DNA of 64,000 nt from an uncultured Candidatus Melainabacteria bacterium (GCA_945910425.1 CAMDYM010000002.1:1-64000); one strand, 5' to 3'; positions 8,753-19,095 are shown, numbered from the stretch's first letter. Notes: a model not told the origin generated them from the letters alone. Numbers and translations: made by a program.

Positions 8753-10288
8753 TTACTTAACATCAAGTGCTTGTAATTGACGCATTTTTGTATTGATTTC
8801 GTTCATAAGATTAACGTTATCACTTTGACGTGCGAATTTTTGCGCTTTTGTTAAAAGGTTGTAAGCTTTATTTAAGTTGTTAAACTCAACCATAATATCT
8901 GCTGCTGCAAGATAATTTTGAGCACTTTTAACGGGTGATTCTGCTTTTGTATAATTCATAGTAGCTTTTGAATATGATTTTAGAGCATTTTCAGGCTCAT
9001 CAAACTTCATATACGCACTACCAAGATTTGATGCTACAAAACCTTTCAAATTATAATTATCTGTTTCATTTGCAATATCACTTGCTGTATCGTAGTATTC
9101 AAACGCTTCTCTATCGTACATATCTGTGTAAATATTACCGATTTTTGTTAAAGATGCACTTTGAGCAGGAAGATTTTCGGCTTCCCCAGCGTGAGATACA
9201 GTACTAAAATAATGATCCATTGCAGGTGTAATTTGATTTATATCATCGTAAATTTGCGCCATTGAATAATGTGCTTTTGTTTTAACATTTTCATCTGTAG
9301 TTAACTTTAATGATTGGTTATAACTTTTTAAAGCTTGAGCCAAATAATCATGGTCATCATAAATTTTACCAACTTCATAGTAAATTTTACCTGAAGTTTC
9401 GGTATCATCAATTTCCATAGCTCGGTTTAGCGCTTGTTCAAATGATTTTATAGCTTGCTCGGGATTATTTGCGTAAGCGTGTTTTTTTGCTTGAATGAAC
9501 AATGATTTTAACTGTTTATCTTGCGGAATTTTTGTTTGTGAAGTCTGCCCTGCAACACTTATCGGAATTACGTTTGATTCAGGTTCAACAGGGGTTTGAA
9601 CCTCTTGCTGCGCAGTTTCTTGTAATTCTTCCTGGCGTTTTGTTTGGGTCGGTGAACCTTCAGGAAATTTAACAAGAAATCTTTCGTTTACATCTTCTTC
9701 GTTGTAGCGAAGATTGATTTTCTGCATAAACAGTGTATCAACCCATTTTTCTACAACATTTGAATCTCTTCCTAAAGTTTCAGAGATATGGCGGTCAAGA
9801 ATTGATGCCGCACCTTTAAGAGTTGATTTGACAAGCTTTTGGTCAGCACCTTCTTTTTTAACCTGTTTTTCTACGGCACTTAAATAACTGTTAACAATTT
9901 CATTTAAATCATCAGGAGTTCCGATAGCTAACGCCGTGTTACGAAAATCTTTCAGAATTTGTGCAATATTAATTTTATTATTAATTACCCCTTGGGCAGT
10001 ATCTTCTGTTATTCTTTGAGTATTTTGCGCCTGATGAGGGTTGATATTTACATTATTATAAGCATTTTGGGCAGGAAGTGAAAATTTTTGTTCATATGCG
10101 GGAGTATATGTCGGTTGCTTTTGTTCAACATATTGTAAACCCTTACTTTTTGAATTTTGATTAGATTCTTCCTGACGTTGGGCATTAGCAGCCGAAGATT
10201 TTTCTTCATCCTCGCGTTTTTTAACAAGACGTCTGTCATCTTGTCTTACAAAAGGTCGTTGATAAATATTGTTCAGGCTAAGACCCAT
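8753..10288 (-). CDS. Tetratricopeptide-repeat protein
   Basis: A protein of 511 residues. The first 90 or so are charged and Gln/Asn-rich and probably disordered. Residues about 105-215 form a separate helical region. From about 265 onward there are at least five or six TPR units, for example AYANNPEQAIKSFEQALNRA and YDDHDYLAQALKSYNQSL. TPR arrays bind partner proteins; the partner is unknown. No signal peptide or membrane segment, so it is presumably cytoplasmic. Confidence 0.85.
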   Translation of the reverse strand: MGLSLNNIYQRPFVRQDDRRLVKKREDEEKSSAANAQRQEESNQNSKSKGLQYVEQKQPTYTPAYEQKFSLPAQNAYNNVNINPHQAQNTQRITEDTAQGVINNKINIAQILKDFRNTALAIGTPDDLNEIVNSYLSAVEKQVKKEGADQKLVKSTLKGAASILDRHISETLGRDSNVVEKWVDTLFMQKINLRYNEEDVNERFLVKFPEGSPTQTKRQEELQETAQQEVQTPVEPESNVIPISVAGQTSQTKIPQDKQLKSLFIQAKKHAYANNPEQAIKSFEQALNRAMEIDDTETSGKIYYEVGKIYDDHDYLAQALKSYNQSLKLTTDENVKTKAHYSMAQIYDDINQITPAMDHYFSTVSHAGEAENLPAQSASLTKIGNIYTDMYDREAFEYYDTASDIANETDNYNLKGFVASNLGSAYMKFDEPENALKSYSKATMNYTKAESPVKSAQNYLAAADIMVEFNNLNKAYNLLTKAQKFARQSDNVNLMNEINTKMRQLQALDVK

Positions 10289-10449
10289 ATCTTTTTTAAT
10301 CCACCCTTGTCTGCTTTCTTACCATTATATTTTTAACATAATTCAAGTACGAATGACTCATTCTTTCGTATGATTTATGCCATGTTTTATTTAAGTTTTT
10401 TTGAGTAAATGTCAGATTTGGTGTAAAAAATTTAACAAAATTTAAACAA

Positions 10450-10926
10450 TTATACCTTACGGATTAAAATCACCGCATTCGCTTCAATAGCAAGCTTTTG
10501 ACCTACCGCATCCATTTTTTCTTTGGTTTTTGCCTTAATCGAAAGCTGTTCGGGGTTTATTGTAAGAACTCTGCATAAAACTTCCTTCATTTTCGGAATA
10601 TAAGGCATCATTTTTGGAGCTTGCGCGATAATGTTACTGTCTATATTAACTATTTCATAACCCTTTGAACAGATAAGTTCATAAACATGTTTTAATAATA
10701 CCGTACTGTCAATATCTTTATACTTTGGGTCAGTATCGGGAAAAAGTGTTCCGATATCGTCAAGACATAAAGCTCCCAGCATAGCATCAATTATCGCATG
10801 AATTAATACATCCGCATCGGAATGCCCTAAAAGCCCTTTTTCGTGTGTAATCTTAATCCCGCCGATAATTAAATCACGACCCTCAATAAGTTTATGTATA
10901 TCGTAACCCGTTCCTATTCTGAACAT
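10450..10926 (-). CDS. ispF: 2-C-methyl-D-erythritol 2,4-cyclodiphosphate synthase
   Basis: Catalyses cyclisation of CDP-methylerythritol 2-phosphate in the non-mevalonate (MEP) isoprenoid pathway. The protein has 158 residues, the usual length. GYDIH (metal-binding Asp/His, residues 8-12), GLLGHSDADVLIHAIIDAML (about 33-52, including the zinc ligand His) and the C-terminal IEANAVILI are diagnostic. The gene stands alone between the TPR gene and a divergent membrane-protein gene. It supplies precursors that the prenyl-lipid genes at 49-57 kb would use. Confidence 0.97.
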   Translation of the reverse strand: MFRIGTGYDIHKLIEGRDLIIGGIKITHEKGLLGHSDADVLIHAIIDAMLGALCLDDIGTLFPDTDPKYKDIDSTVLLKHVYELICSKGYEIVNIDSNIIAQAPKMMPYIPKMKEVLCRVLTINPEQLSIKAKTKEKMDAVGQKLAIEANAVILIRKV

Positions 10927-10989
10927 TTTTAATACCTCTTTTAATTAATTATAACATATTATATAATATAATTAAACCAAGGAGAAACA

Positions 10990-11331
10990 ATGGCACAAGA
11001 TAACGGCGTTGTCGTAACAAGAGGGATATCAACTCCCGCACCGCCTGCACCAACATATGATATGGAAGATTACGGAATAGTTTATTACTATCCGAGATTT
11101 TCACTGCCGTCTTTTGACGGAGCATTTAAAACAATTTTTTATATAGAAATTGTTATACTTATTATTGCAATCCTTGGCGCAGGATTCTTTTTAATCTATA
11201 TCCTCACATCAATGAACAAATACAGATGCCCGAGATGTAAAAAACAATACTGTTTTAAAAATGATATTCCCGAATACTGTACAAGATGCGGAGCAAAGTT
11301 GACATTACCTAAAATAGAAAGACCTGAATAA
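10990..11331 (+). CDS. Single-pass membrane protein with C-terminal zinc ribbon
   Basis: A protein of 113 residues. One strong membrane segment (about 48-72) is followed by a C-terminal CPRC-x(n)-CTRCG zinc-ribbon (about 79-102). The N-terminal 45 residues are Pro/Tyr-rich. The ATG has AAGGAG ten bases upstream. It is divergent from ispF with only about 60 bp between starts, so the promoters probably overlap. Function unknown. Confidence 0.75.
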   Translation: MAQDNGVVVTRGISTPAPPAPTYDMEDYGIVYYYPRFSLPSFDGAFKTIFYIEIVILIIAILGAGFFLIYILTSMNKYRCPRCKKQYCFKNDIPEYCTRCGAKLTLPKIERPE

Positions 11332-11388
11332 TATCAATTTTGCACAAGTCCACAGGTACTATAATCCGGCAAAAGGATACCAACACTC

Positions 11389-12192
11389 TTATATATTTAC
11401 CCCTACCCCAACAAATTTTTCAACAGCTTTAACAAACCCGTCATTATCAACGGTATCAGTGATAAAATCAGCGCATTGCTTTAATTCCGGTGTCCCGTTA
11501 CCCATTGCAACCCCGATTCCGCCTGCTTTGACTAAGTCAATATCGTTATTTTGATCACCTATTGTTAAAACTTCGCTTCTGTCAAGTCCCCACATCTTAC
11601 AAAGAAACTCAACACCTAAAGATTTTTTGGCTTCGCTACACCCTATTTCACAAAAATACGGAGTAGATTTTACAATATATAATTCGGGGTATTTTTCTCT
11701 AAGTTCATTGACCCAACCCGTAACCTTATCGGGGTCATTCAAATCTATTGCAAGAATTTTATTAACGTTTTCTATTGCCAATGAGTCAAAGTTTATTACC
11801 TTATAGTCAATAAACTTTCCGTCAGTATATTGCTTAACTATGTCGTTATCACGCTCTACATAAAGCTTATCGTCTATATAGAGGTTTATATGTATATTAT
11901 TTTTCCTTGCCCATAAGACAATATCTTTCGCATACTTTGAGTCAAGGTTCCTTTGATATAAAGTTTTACCGCTAAAATCCTTTATTAACCCACCCTGATA
12001 AGAAATTATAGGAGTATCAAGCCCGAGTTCACGTGCGACAGGCAGCGCTGCACAGTGCATTCTGCCTGTCACAAGCACAACTTTAACACCGTGTTCTTTT
12101 AACCTTTTTACACATTGCCTCATTGCGGGAGTAAAATCCAAACCCCATTTCAGTATTGTTCCGTCAATATCTGTGGCAATCATTTTTATCAT
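11389..12192 (-). CDS. HAD-superfamily (Cof-type) phosphatase
   Basis: A 267-residue Cof/IIB-type HAD hydrolase acting on sugar or nucleotide phosphates. ATDIDGT near the N terminus is motif I (nucleophile and acid/base Asp), VLVTGR is motif II, and LTIGDQNNDIDLVKAGGIGVAMGN is motifs III/IV. I start it at the ATG at 12192 because that ATG overlaps the stop of the upstream NUDIX gene as ATGA and has GAGGG eight bases before it. A longer frame starts at 12219. The overlap implies translational coupling with the NUDIX hydrolase. Exact substrate unknown. Confidence 0.9.
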   Translation of the reverse strand: MIKMIATDIDGTILKWGLDFTPAMRQCVKRLKEHGVKVVLVTGRMHCAALPVARELGLDTPIISYQGGLIKDFSGKTLYQRNLDSKYAKDIVLWARKNNIHINLYIDDKLYVERDNDIVKQYTDGKFIDYKVINFDSLAIENVNKILAIDLNDPDKVTGWVNELREKYPELYIVKSTPYFCEIGCSEAKKSLGVEFLCKMWGLDRSEVLTIGDQNNDIDLVKAGGIGVAMGNGTPELKQCADFITDTVDNDGFVKAVEKFVGVGVNI

Positions 12193-12716
12193 AAACAAAA
12201 CCCTCTTGTTATTGCACAAATTGTTTTGGCATCGTTAATTTCACCGCTTTTAATCATTTCAAAAACATCCTTTAATTTATATTCAAAGCACTTAATTATC
12301 TCGCCTTCATCAGGATGCTCTCCGACAAACTCTAACCCTGACGCAAAGTAAAGGTAAAGTTTTTCCGTACAAATTCCCGGGGTCGTATTAATATACCCTA
12401 AAGATTTCCAATTTTTTGCTCTGTAGCCCGTTTCTTCTTCAAGCTCACGTTTGCAAGCCTCATCAGGGTCTTCGCCGATTTCAAGTTTACCTGCGGGAAG
12501 TTCCAAATTAACCTGTTTTAAAGGATAGCGATATTGTTTTACCAAAAGAATTGTGTCCTCATTCTTTAAGGCAATAATAACAACTCCGCCTGAATGAATT
12601 ACAACCTCGCGAAACGATTTGTGACCGTCTGAAACCTCCACATCATCACGAATTACAGTCATTACTTTTCCGTCATAAACGACTTTGGAATTAAGTGTTT
12701 TCTCTTCAAATTTCAT
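12189..12716 (-). CDS. NUDIX hydrolase, ADP-ribose pyrophosphatase type
   Basis: Hydrolyses nucleoside diphosphates linked to another moiety, most likely ADP-ribose. The protein has 175 residues. The Nudix box is complete: Gly of GKLEIGEDPDEAC, then RELEEETGY. LVKQYRYPL and the C-terminal layout match the ADP-ribose pyrophosphatase branch. It is translationally coupled to the downstream HAD phosphatase gene, suggesting a two-step house-cleaning of sugar-nucleotide derivatives (inference). Confidence 0.92.
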   Translation of the reverse strand: MKFEEKTLNSKVVYDGKVMTVIRDDVEVSDGHKSFREVVIHSGGVVIIALKNEDTILLVKQYRYPLKQVNLELPAGKLEIGEDPDEACKRELEEETGYRAKNWKSLGYINTTPGICTEKLYLYFASGLEFVGEHPDEGEIIKCFEYKLKDVFEMIKSGEINDAKTICAITRGFCL

Positions 12717-12771
12717 ATATGAATAATAGCATAAATCTTGATTAAATAAAAATATTTGATAAAATTATTAT

Positions 12772-13320
12772 ATGAAAAAATTGATTTTATTAACCTTTAT
12801 TGTTCTTATTTCAGGCACTTGTGCCGCTGTTGCAAAAATTACTGATTCTAAACAGTTTAACGGTATATTTATGAACTATTTTATCAAAAAAAATACCGCT
12901 CAACTTCCCGAAATGATAAACTTCATTTCAGAAAACAATCTTTATGAAGTCAAAAATTCCAAATCCCCGTTATACGGATTTTTTGCGGGGATTAAACATG
13001 AAACCCCAGCCGAGTTTGGGAATTTAGAAAAGATGAATGTCACCGACTCCACCCGCAAGATGCTGAAATCTGCAAAAGAATATGAATTTATTGTACAAGA
13101 TATTCTTAAGCGCAATAATTATTATTTAGAAAGCCCTGCAGCTTTGGATGCATTTTGGGGATATTTTTTCGCAACAGGAGATGAAAGGATTATAAAAAAA
13201 CTTTGCTATACCGAACAAAACAGTCCTGATTATTTAGTCAAAGCTGCCGCAGAATGGTCACTAAATTCAAACAGAAAACAGTACCCGTGGAAAATTAAAG
13301 CTTGTTCTGCATATAAATAA
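12772..13320 (+). CDS. Exported hypothetical protein
   Basis: A protein of 182 residues with an N-terminal signal peptide (about 1-20, MKK...ISGTCAAVA, cleavage probably after AVA). The mature part is mixed helical, with KLCYTEQNSPDY and a Trp-rich tail. No family recognised. It lies 20 bp upstream of rsmI on the same strand and is probably co-transcribed with it. Confidence 0.65.
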   Translation: MKKLILLTFIVLISGTCAAVAKITDSKQFNGIFMNYFIKKNTAQLPEMINFISENNLYEVKNSKSPLYGFFAGIKHETPAEFGNLEKMNVTDSTRKMLKSAKEYEFIVQDILKRNNYYLESPAALDAFWGYFFATGDERIIKKLCYTEQNSPDYLVKAAAEWSLNSNRKQYPWKIKACSAYK

Positions 13321-13340
13321 TTTCATGTTAAAATTATTCT

Positions 13341-14159
13341 ATGAAAGAATTTGATTTTTACATCGTACCGACACCGATAGGGAATTTAGGCGACATTACA
13401 TTAAGAGCACTCGAAGTCTTAAAATCGGTTGACCTGATTGCCTGCGAGGACAGCCGCGTTACACAAAAACTTTTAAACCATTTTGATATCAAAACAAAAT
13501 GTGTTTCATATCATAAATACAACGAAAAAGAACGAATAAACCAAATTTTGGATACTTTAAAAAGCGGTAAAAAAATGGCGCTTGTGTCTGATGCGGGAAC
13601 CCCGTTAATTTGTGACCCCGGATCAATAATAGTTAAAGAACTTCGGCAAAACGGTTTTTCAATAACAGCACTTCCCGGAGCAAACGCGGTTATAACATTT
13701 CTTTCTCAAATTTCCAGAAAAGATGAGAAATTTTCATTTGTTGGATTTTTGCCTAAAAGTAAAAGTCAAATAGAAATTATTGTCCGAGAGTATAAAAACA
13801 CAAATGTAATTTTTTACGAATCACCAAACAGGATTGTGCAAACTCTTGAAATAATAAAAGCAGTACGTCCGCAGGCTAAAGCAGCTTTTGGCAGAGAACT
13901 TACAAAAGTTTTTGAAGAAATCGTCGTCGATAAAATTGACAATGTCATTAATCACTTAAATGAAAATATTTCCAAAGGTGAATTTGTATGTATGATTTTC
14001 GCAGATGAAGAAGCCGGCGAAATTTCCGAGTATGAAGATAAAATAAAACTTTTACAAGACAAAGGTTTCAGCGCTAAAGATATTTCGGTTATCCTGTCAG
14101 AACTTTATCAAATTAATAAAAATAAAGTTTACAAATTTATTATCAGTAAACAGATGTAA
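13341..14159 (+). CDS. rsmI: 16S rRNA (cytidine(1402)-2'-O)-methyltransferase
   Basis: Methylates the ribose of C1402 in 16S rRNA with S-adenosylmethionine. The protein has 272 residues. VPTPIGNLGDITLRALEVL (about 9-27) is the RsmI N-terminal signature. CEDSRVT, ALVSDAGTPLICDPG and the tetrapyrrole-methylase fold motif ALPGANAV follow. FYESPNRI lies mid-protein. Identity is firm. An ordinary housekeeping gene. Confidence 0.96.
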   Translation: MKEFDFYIVPTPIGNLGDITLRALEVLKSVDLIACEDSRVTQKLLNHFDIKTKCVSYHKYNEKERINQILDTLKSGKKMALVSDAGTPLICDPGSIIVKELRQNGFSITALPGANAVITFLSQISRKDEKFSFVGFLPKSKSQIEIIVREYKNTNVIFYESPNRIVQTLEIIKAVRPQAKAAFGRELTKVFEEIVVDKIDNVINHLNENISKGEFVCMIFADEEAGEISEYEDKIKLLQDKGFSAKDISVILSELYQINKNKVYKFIISKQM

Positions 14160-14234
14160 AAAATTTGTACTTTTTTAATACTTTATGCTACAATTTTGTT
14201 GGAGAGTAGTGAGAGTTTGTAAGGGAAATTTTTC

Positions 14235-16253
14235 TTGAATTTCAAAAAGATAACCAAACATTTATTATTAGCTGCAGTTATAGCAATGACAACCCAAGCA
14301 GGAGCATTCGCACTTGATGATGCCTGGGGTTCTATGGGCTTAGGTGAAGATGCTGTCCAAAATAATACAAACTACGCTAACACCATTTTTGATAAATACA
14401 CAAATTCTACTGACTCAAATACCCCAAAATTTAATATGTCAGATAATTACCCGACAGACTTCTCTTCGCAAAAAACAACATCAGATCCTGTAGATAAAGA
14501 AAAAAGACTTATTAAAGCTATCGAATTTTACGGCTTAAACTCTATCTCAGAACATGAGTTAAGAGAAAAAATGCAGATGCACCAAGGCGGCGATTATTCC
14601 AGAGATTTACTGCAAACAGACTTAAAAGCAATCTATGAAACAGGATATTTCACGGAAAAAATGAAAGCTATTCCTTCTAAAAACGCTGACGGCACTGTTA
14701 CCATTAAAATCGTTTTAGAAGAAAATATTCCTGTTAAAGATTTTACAATTGAAGGTAATTCTGTAGTATCAACAGAAGAGATTTTGGCTGCATTTGGCGA
14801 TATGAAAGGTAAGCCTCAAAATATCGCACAGTTAAATATTGCAATCGCTCAAGTTCAAGAACTTTACAACTCCAAAGGTTACATCCTTGCAAGAATTGAT
14901 TCCGTAACAGACGACCCTGACGGAACAATTAACATAAGTATTAAAGAAGGTATTATCGATAAAATCATGATTGAAGGTAACGAAAAAACCAAAGATTATG
15001 TTATCGCACGTAATATCTTAACCGAACCCGGGATGATTTATAACGAAAACCTTATCAAAGAAGATTTGGTAAGGCTTTACGCTACCCAAGCATTTAAAGA
15101 TGTAACCCGCGAAATTGAACCAAGTGAAGAAATTCCTGACGCTTACGATATTACAATAAAAATTCAGGAACAAAGAACCGCAAGTATTTCTGTCGGTGGG
15201 GGTCTTGATACTGTTACAGGTTTATTCGGGTCAATGGGAATTAGTGAAAACAACTTCCGCGGAAGATGCGAAAGATTATCTTTAACAGGTTTAGCCGGTA
15301 CAGGGGTAATGCTTAATGATTCATCCGTTAAAGACCACATGAATATTCAAGCTGAATTAAGCTATTTTAAACCATATTTCTTTAATGCCGATACCTCATT
15401 AAATAACAGATTATTCTTTAGAGATTTCGGTTCATATCAGGTACCGCTGGCAATTGAAAGAAGATTCGGCGGAGAAATGACCGTTGCTCACAGACTTAAG
15501 AAAAACCGCCATGCAAACGCAACATTTAGCTTAGGTGTTGAAAATATTGACGTCCGCGAAGGTGATTACAAAGGCATCTTAAGCATGTACCAAAAATACA
15601 ATATTCCGATTTCCGAACGTGCAAAACAATTAGAAGGCGGATTATTTATGTCATTAAGCCCTGCATTAATCTATGATACAAGAGATTCAGGCACCGTAAC
15701 AAGACGCGGAACAATGGCAAGCTTAAGATTTGACGAAAATATCGGCTTAGACGGATTTGACAAAACTAACGGAAAACTTACAGGTATGATTAAACAATAC
15801 ATTCCTGTAGGTAAAAAATCATCCTTATCATTCACCGCAAAAGGCGGAGGCGCAATCCACGGAGATATTCCTGAAGTTATGGCATATCGTTTAGGCGGAC
15901 CTTATACTGTTAGAGGTTTCAAAATGAGCGGGGTCGGTACAGGTAACGCCTTTGTAATGGGTTCTGCCGAGTTTGCAACACCAATTCCATTTATGGACAG
16001 AACAAGAATTGCATTCTTAAACAACATCCGATTCACAGTTTGGGCTGATGCAGGTAAAGTGTTTGACGGCACAGTTTCAAACAAAATCTACGACAGACCT
16101 GAATACGCAGTATCAGCGGGTGTTGGGTTGAAAGTATTTATTCCGGGAATGGGACCATTATCAGTCGACTATGGTATTCCGCTTACAAATCCGGGTAATA
16201 ACGGCTCTAAACACGGTTACTTCACATTCGGTGTAGGTGACTTAATTTACTAA
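14235..16253 (+). CDS. bamA: Omp85-family outer membrane assembly protein (BamA-like)
   Basis: Inserts beta-barrel proteins into the outer membrane. The protein has 672 residues. It has a signal peptide (about 1-26), a disordered stretch, three POTRA-like modules (about 90-320; note KDFTIEGNSVVSTEEIL and IMIEGNEKTKDYVIA) and a C-terminal 16-strand-type barrel. VRGFKMSG (about residue 558) is the conserved VRGF loop-6 motif. The start is TTG at 14235, required to keep the basic n-region of the signal peptide. It is followed by ompH-like and udp genes in one apparent operon, the usual bamA-skp order. Confidence 0.93.
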   Translation: MNFKKITKHLLLAAVIAMTTQAGAFALDDAWGSMGLGEDAVQNNTNYANTIFDKYTNSTDSNTPKFNMSDNYPTDFSSQKTTSDPVDKEKRLIKAIEFYGLNSISEHELREKMQMHQGGDYSRDLLQTDLKAIYETGYFTEKMKAIPSKNADGTVTIKIVLEENIPVKDFTIEGNSVVSTEEILAAFGDMKGKPQNIAQLNIAIAQVQELYNSKGYILARIDSVTDDPDGTINISIKEGIIDKIMIEGNEKTKDYVIARNILTEPGMIYNENLIKEDLVRLYATQAFKDVTREIEPSEEIPDAYDITIKIQEQRTASISVGGGLDTVTGLFGSMGISENNFRGRCERLSLTGLAGTGVMLNDSSVKDHMNIQAELSYFKPYFFNADTSLNNRLFFRDFGSYQVPLAIERRFGGEMTVAHRLKKNRHANATFSLGVENIDVREGDYKGILSMYQKYNIPISERAKQLEGGLFMSLSPALIYDTRDSGTVTRRGTMASLRFDENIGLDGFDKTNGKLTGMIKQYIPVGKKSSLSFTAKGGGAIHGDIPEVMAYRLGGPYTVRGFKMSGVGTGNAFVMGSAEFATPIPFMDRTRIAFLNNIRFTVWADAGKVFDGTVSNKIYDRPEYAVSAGVGLKVFIPGMGPLSVDYGIPLTNPGNNGSKHGYFTFGVGDLIY

Positions 16254-16282
16254 TAATAATTAATAATAATATAGGAGGACTT

Positions 16283-16732
16283 ATGAAAAACTTAAAATTA
16301 ATGGCTCTGACTTTAACGGCAGGATTAATGATTGGTTTAGGAAACCAAGCTTTCGCAGAAGTTGGTTATATCAATTATCAAAAAGTTTTGGAAAACTATC
16401 CCGCAGCTCAACAAGCCGTAAAAGAAATTGATTCAAAAAGTTTAGAATTACAGCAATATATGGTTGATAAAGAAAAACAATACAAATCTTTAGATACACC
16501 TTTAAAAAAACAAAACTTTGAAACACAAACCGCAACTGAATTTAATGCTAAACAAGAAGCTTTGTTCAAATTAAGAAATACTAAAGAAACACAAATTTTA
16601 AACCAAGTTCAAACAGCAGCAAAAGCAGTTATGGTAGCACAAAAACTTGATGCAATAGTATCTGATCAAGTAATATTTGTCGGCGGTGTTGATATTACGG
16701 ATTTAGTTATCCAAAAATTAAAAGGACAATAA
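16283..16732 (+). CDS. OmpH/Skp-family periplasmic chaperone
   Basis: Holds unfolded outer-membrane proteins in the periplasm for delivery to BamA. The protein has 149 residues, with a signal peptide (about 1-25, NQAFA) followed by [17 protein letters not shown], the typical OmpH opening. A long charged coiled coil (about 45-120) and a short beta C terminus follow. ATAGGAGG precedes the ATG. It follows bamA by 29 bp, and its stop overlaps the next start by one base (TAATG). Confidence 0.9.
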   Translation: MKNLKLMALTLTAGLMIGLGNQAFAEVGYINYQKVLENYPAAQQAVKEIDSKSLELQQYMVDKEKQYKSLDTPLKKQNFETQTATEFNAKQEALFKLRNTKETQILNQVQTAAKAVMVAQKLDAIVSDQVIFVGGVDITDLVIQKLKGQ

Positions 16733-17490
16733 TGAACTATTCAGAAGACGGAAGACAATATCACATCGGGTTGAAAGAAGGTGATGTCGGGAAATACGTC
16801 ATACTTCCCGGGGACCCGAAACGGTGTGAAAAAATCGCACAGTATTTTGATGAACCAAAGCTTATTGCTGATAAGCGCGAGTTTGTAACTTATACGGGTT
16901 ACTTAAACGGCGAAAAGGTTAGTGTAACTTCAACCGGTATTGGCGGAGCATCAGCAGCTATTGCAATGGAAGAACTTGTCAAAGTCGGTGCGCAAAATTT
17001 CATTCGTGTTGGAACATGTGGCGGTATGCAGCTTGATGTTAAAGGCGGTGATATTGTCATAGCAACAGGCGCTATCCGTATGGAAGGCACAAGCAAAGAA
17101 TATGCTCCGATTGAGTTTCCGGCTGTAGCTAACCTTGATATTACAAACGCACTTGTTAATGCCGCAAAAAACTTAGGTTACAATTATCATACAGGTGTTG
17201 TTCAATGTAAAGACTCATTCTACGGACAGCATTCACCTGAAACAAAACCCATAAGTTATGAACTGCAAAATAAATGGGAAGCTTGGAAACGTTTAGGCTG
17301 TCTGGCTTCTGAAATGGAATCCGCGGCATTGTTTATTGTTGCAAGCCACTTAAACGTTAAAGTCGGTTCTGTATTTTTAACCGTTGCAAATCAGGAACGA
17401 GAAAAACAAAACCTCGATAATCCTGTAGTACACGATACGGAAAAAGCAATAAAAACAGCTATTGAAGCAATTAAATTATTAAAAGGATAA
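16732..17490 (+). CDS. udp: Uridine phosphorylase
   Basis: Cleaves uridine with phosphate to uracil and ribose-1-phosphate for nucleoside salvage. The protein has 252 residues. [18 protein letters not shown] near residue 25-40 (phosphate site), [16 protein letters not shown], and [13 protein letters not shown] (ribose-binding Met-Glu-Ser) are the PNP/UDP family signatures. Uridine phosphorylase is favoured over purine phosphorylase by overall similarity. The ATG overlaps the ompH-like stop, giving translational coupling. Confidence 0.9.
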   Translation: MNYSEDGRQYHIGLKEGDVGKYVILPGDPKRCEKIAQYFDEPKLIADKREFVTYTGYLNGEKVSVTSTGIGGASAAIAMEELVKVGAQNFIRVGTCGGMQLDVKGGDIVIATGAIRMEGTSKEYAPIEFPAVANLDITNALVNAAKNLGYNYHTGVVQCKDSFYGQHSPETKPISYELQNKWEAWKRLGCLASEMESAALFIVASHLNVKVGSVFLTVANQEREKQNLDNPVVHDTEKAIKTAIEAIKLLKG

Positions 17491-17494
17491 AATT

Positions 17495-18976
17495 ATGTTC
17501 AAAAAGAGAATGGAATACGTTATTAAAACTTGCTCGGCAGAAAATGCTCAGGAACTTCAAAATCTTCTTAACGAGATGTCAATGAACGGCTGGGAATTAT
17601 ACAGCATGCATGAAGTTGGCGATGATGAAGAAGAAAGCGCTCAATTAAACTGCATTTTTATGCGTGAAGCAAAAAGCGAAAACCCGTCAGACAGTGACAT
17701 AATTAATATTTCAGACTTCAAAAGCCAAATGGAAAAAATGCTTTCTCCAAAATTAACAGAATACGAACAATGCCTTGAAATTCAGTCAAAAATCAGACGT
17801 GAAAAAGCAAGGATAAATAAAATCAAAGCAGAACTTGAAGGAGAAGCTCCTGCTTCTGTTTCAAGAAAGAAACTTAATGATAAAATTTCAGCAGGCTTAA
17901 AAGAGCTTGAAGACTTGAAAAGCCAATTAAACAAAGCAACATCACCTGATTTGATGTATTCAAAACTTCATGAAGAAAAGCTTACAATTTATTTAAGCGA
18001 AGAACTTTTAGGATTTGTCGACTCAGACCGTGATAATTCAGGGGAAGAACTTATCGCAGAAACCGTTAAGTCACGCTTAAAACTGACAGAACGCGCAGGC
18101 TATATTATCCCGAAAGTTGTATTTAAAGATGATGAGAACCTTAACTCTTGCGAATTTAGCATAAGAATCAGAGGAATGGAAGTATTCAAAGCAGGCGTTT
18201 GCCCGAATTACTTAATGTTTTATGCTGATGAACTTCACACAGAACACAAAATTAAAAACTCAATAAACGGAGTTGACGCAATCACTGACAGAAAAATTAT
18301 CTGGGTTGAAAAAGACAAAACAAAAGACTTCTGGCAAAAAGGGATTACGCCGTCAGAATATATCGCAAAAGCTCTTGAATATGTAGCGGTAAAATATGTT
18401 GATGATTTAATTGATTACGAAGATATCGACAAATATCTGGAAGTTGTCGAAAAAGAAAACGAATTTTTAATCGAAAACATTATTCCTGATTTATTGACTT
18501 ATGCTGATGTTAAATATCTTTTAACAAGCTTAATTAAAGAAAAAGTTTCGATAAAAAATATTACATACATCTTTGAAAAGATAAATGATTTTGCAGAAGA
18601 CGGAAGTAAAGCTGATATCTTAAACAAAATCCGGTTGTCATTATCAAGACAGATTTGCAGTGCCTATACAAACGAAGACTCAGAAACAATCAGCGCGTTT
18701 GAATTATCAGAAAAAACATACTCTGATTTAGTATTAGGCTGTGAAGAAGGGGAAGACAGTATTATATCAATAGATGGAGAATTGGCAGAAAAATTAGCAG
18801 ATAAGATTATAAAAAAATCTAAAAAACTCGGTATCCATAACCCGAAACTAATTGTCCCGATGGATTACCGCCAAATATTTTTCACGCTGTTATCACTTTA
18901 TATGAACGATATAACGGTTCTGGCGCACGAAGAAATCGGCTGCTCATATAAAATTGACAGCCTGGGCGAAATTTAA
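17495..18976 (+). CDS. Hypothetical protein with DUF4177-like N terminus and coiled coil
   Basis: A protein of 493 residues. The N-terminal 45 residues (MEYVIKTCSAENAQELQN, then NGWELYSMHEV) resemble the small DUF4177 fold. A charged coiled-coil follows (about 90-140), then a long mixed region with no recognised domain. No signal peptide or membrane segments. It follows udp by five bases, so it shares its transcript. Role unknown. Confidence 0.7.
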   Translation: MFKKRMEYVIKTCSAENAQELQNLLNEMSMNGWELYSMHEVGDDEEESAQLNCIFMREAKSENPSDSDIINISDFKSQMEKMLSPKLTEYEQCLEIQSKIRREKARINKIKAELEGEAPASVSRKKLNDKISAGLKELEDLKSQLNKATSPDLMYSKLHEEKLTIYLSEELLGFVDSDRDNSGEELIAETVKSRLKLTERAGYIIPKVVFKDDENLNSCEFSIRIRGMEVFKAGVCPNYLMFYADELHTEHKIKNSINGVDAITDRKIIWVEKDKTKDFWQKGITPSEYIAKALEYVAVKYVDDLIDYEDIDKYLEVVEKENEFLIENIIPDLLTYADVKYLLTSLIKEKVSIKNITYIFEKINDFAEDGSKADILNKIRLSLSRQICSAYTNEDSETISAFELSEKTYSDLVLGCEEGEDSIISIDGELAEKLADKIIKKSKKLGIHNPKLIVPMDYRQIFFTLLSLYMNDITVLAHEEIGCSYKIDSLGEI

Positions 18977-19016
18977 TTCCTTAGATGAGGGATTTGTACT
19001 TAGTGAGGGTATAAAT

Positions 19017-19078
19017 AGTAGGTTGGGGTTTCTACCCCAACAGGTAGTTGTTTTGTTGGGCTGAAAGCCCAACCTACT
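19017..19078. repeat. Nested palindromic intergenic repeat (hairpin pair)
   Basis: AGTAGGTTGGG at the left edge is the inverse of CCCAACCTACT at the right edge (11 bp). Each arm also contains its own inner hairpin (TTGGGG-x-CCCCAA and TTGGGC-x-GCCCAA). RNA or single-stranded DNA could form a three-way or cruciform structure. It lies 40 bp after a stop codon and may act as a transcription terminator or a REP-like element. No T-run follows. Confidence 0.6.
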
Positions 19079-19095
19079 TATTGCTATTTACCCCT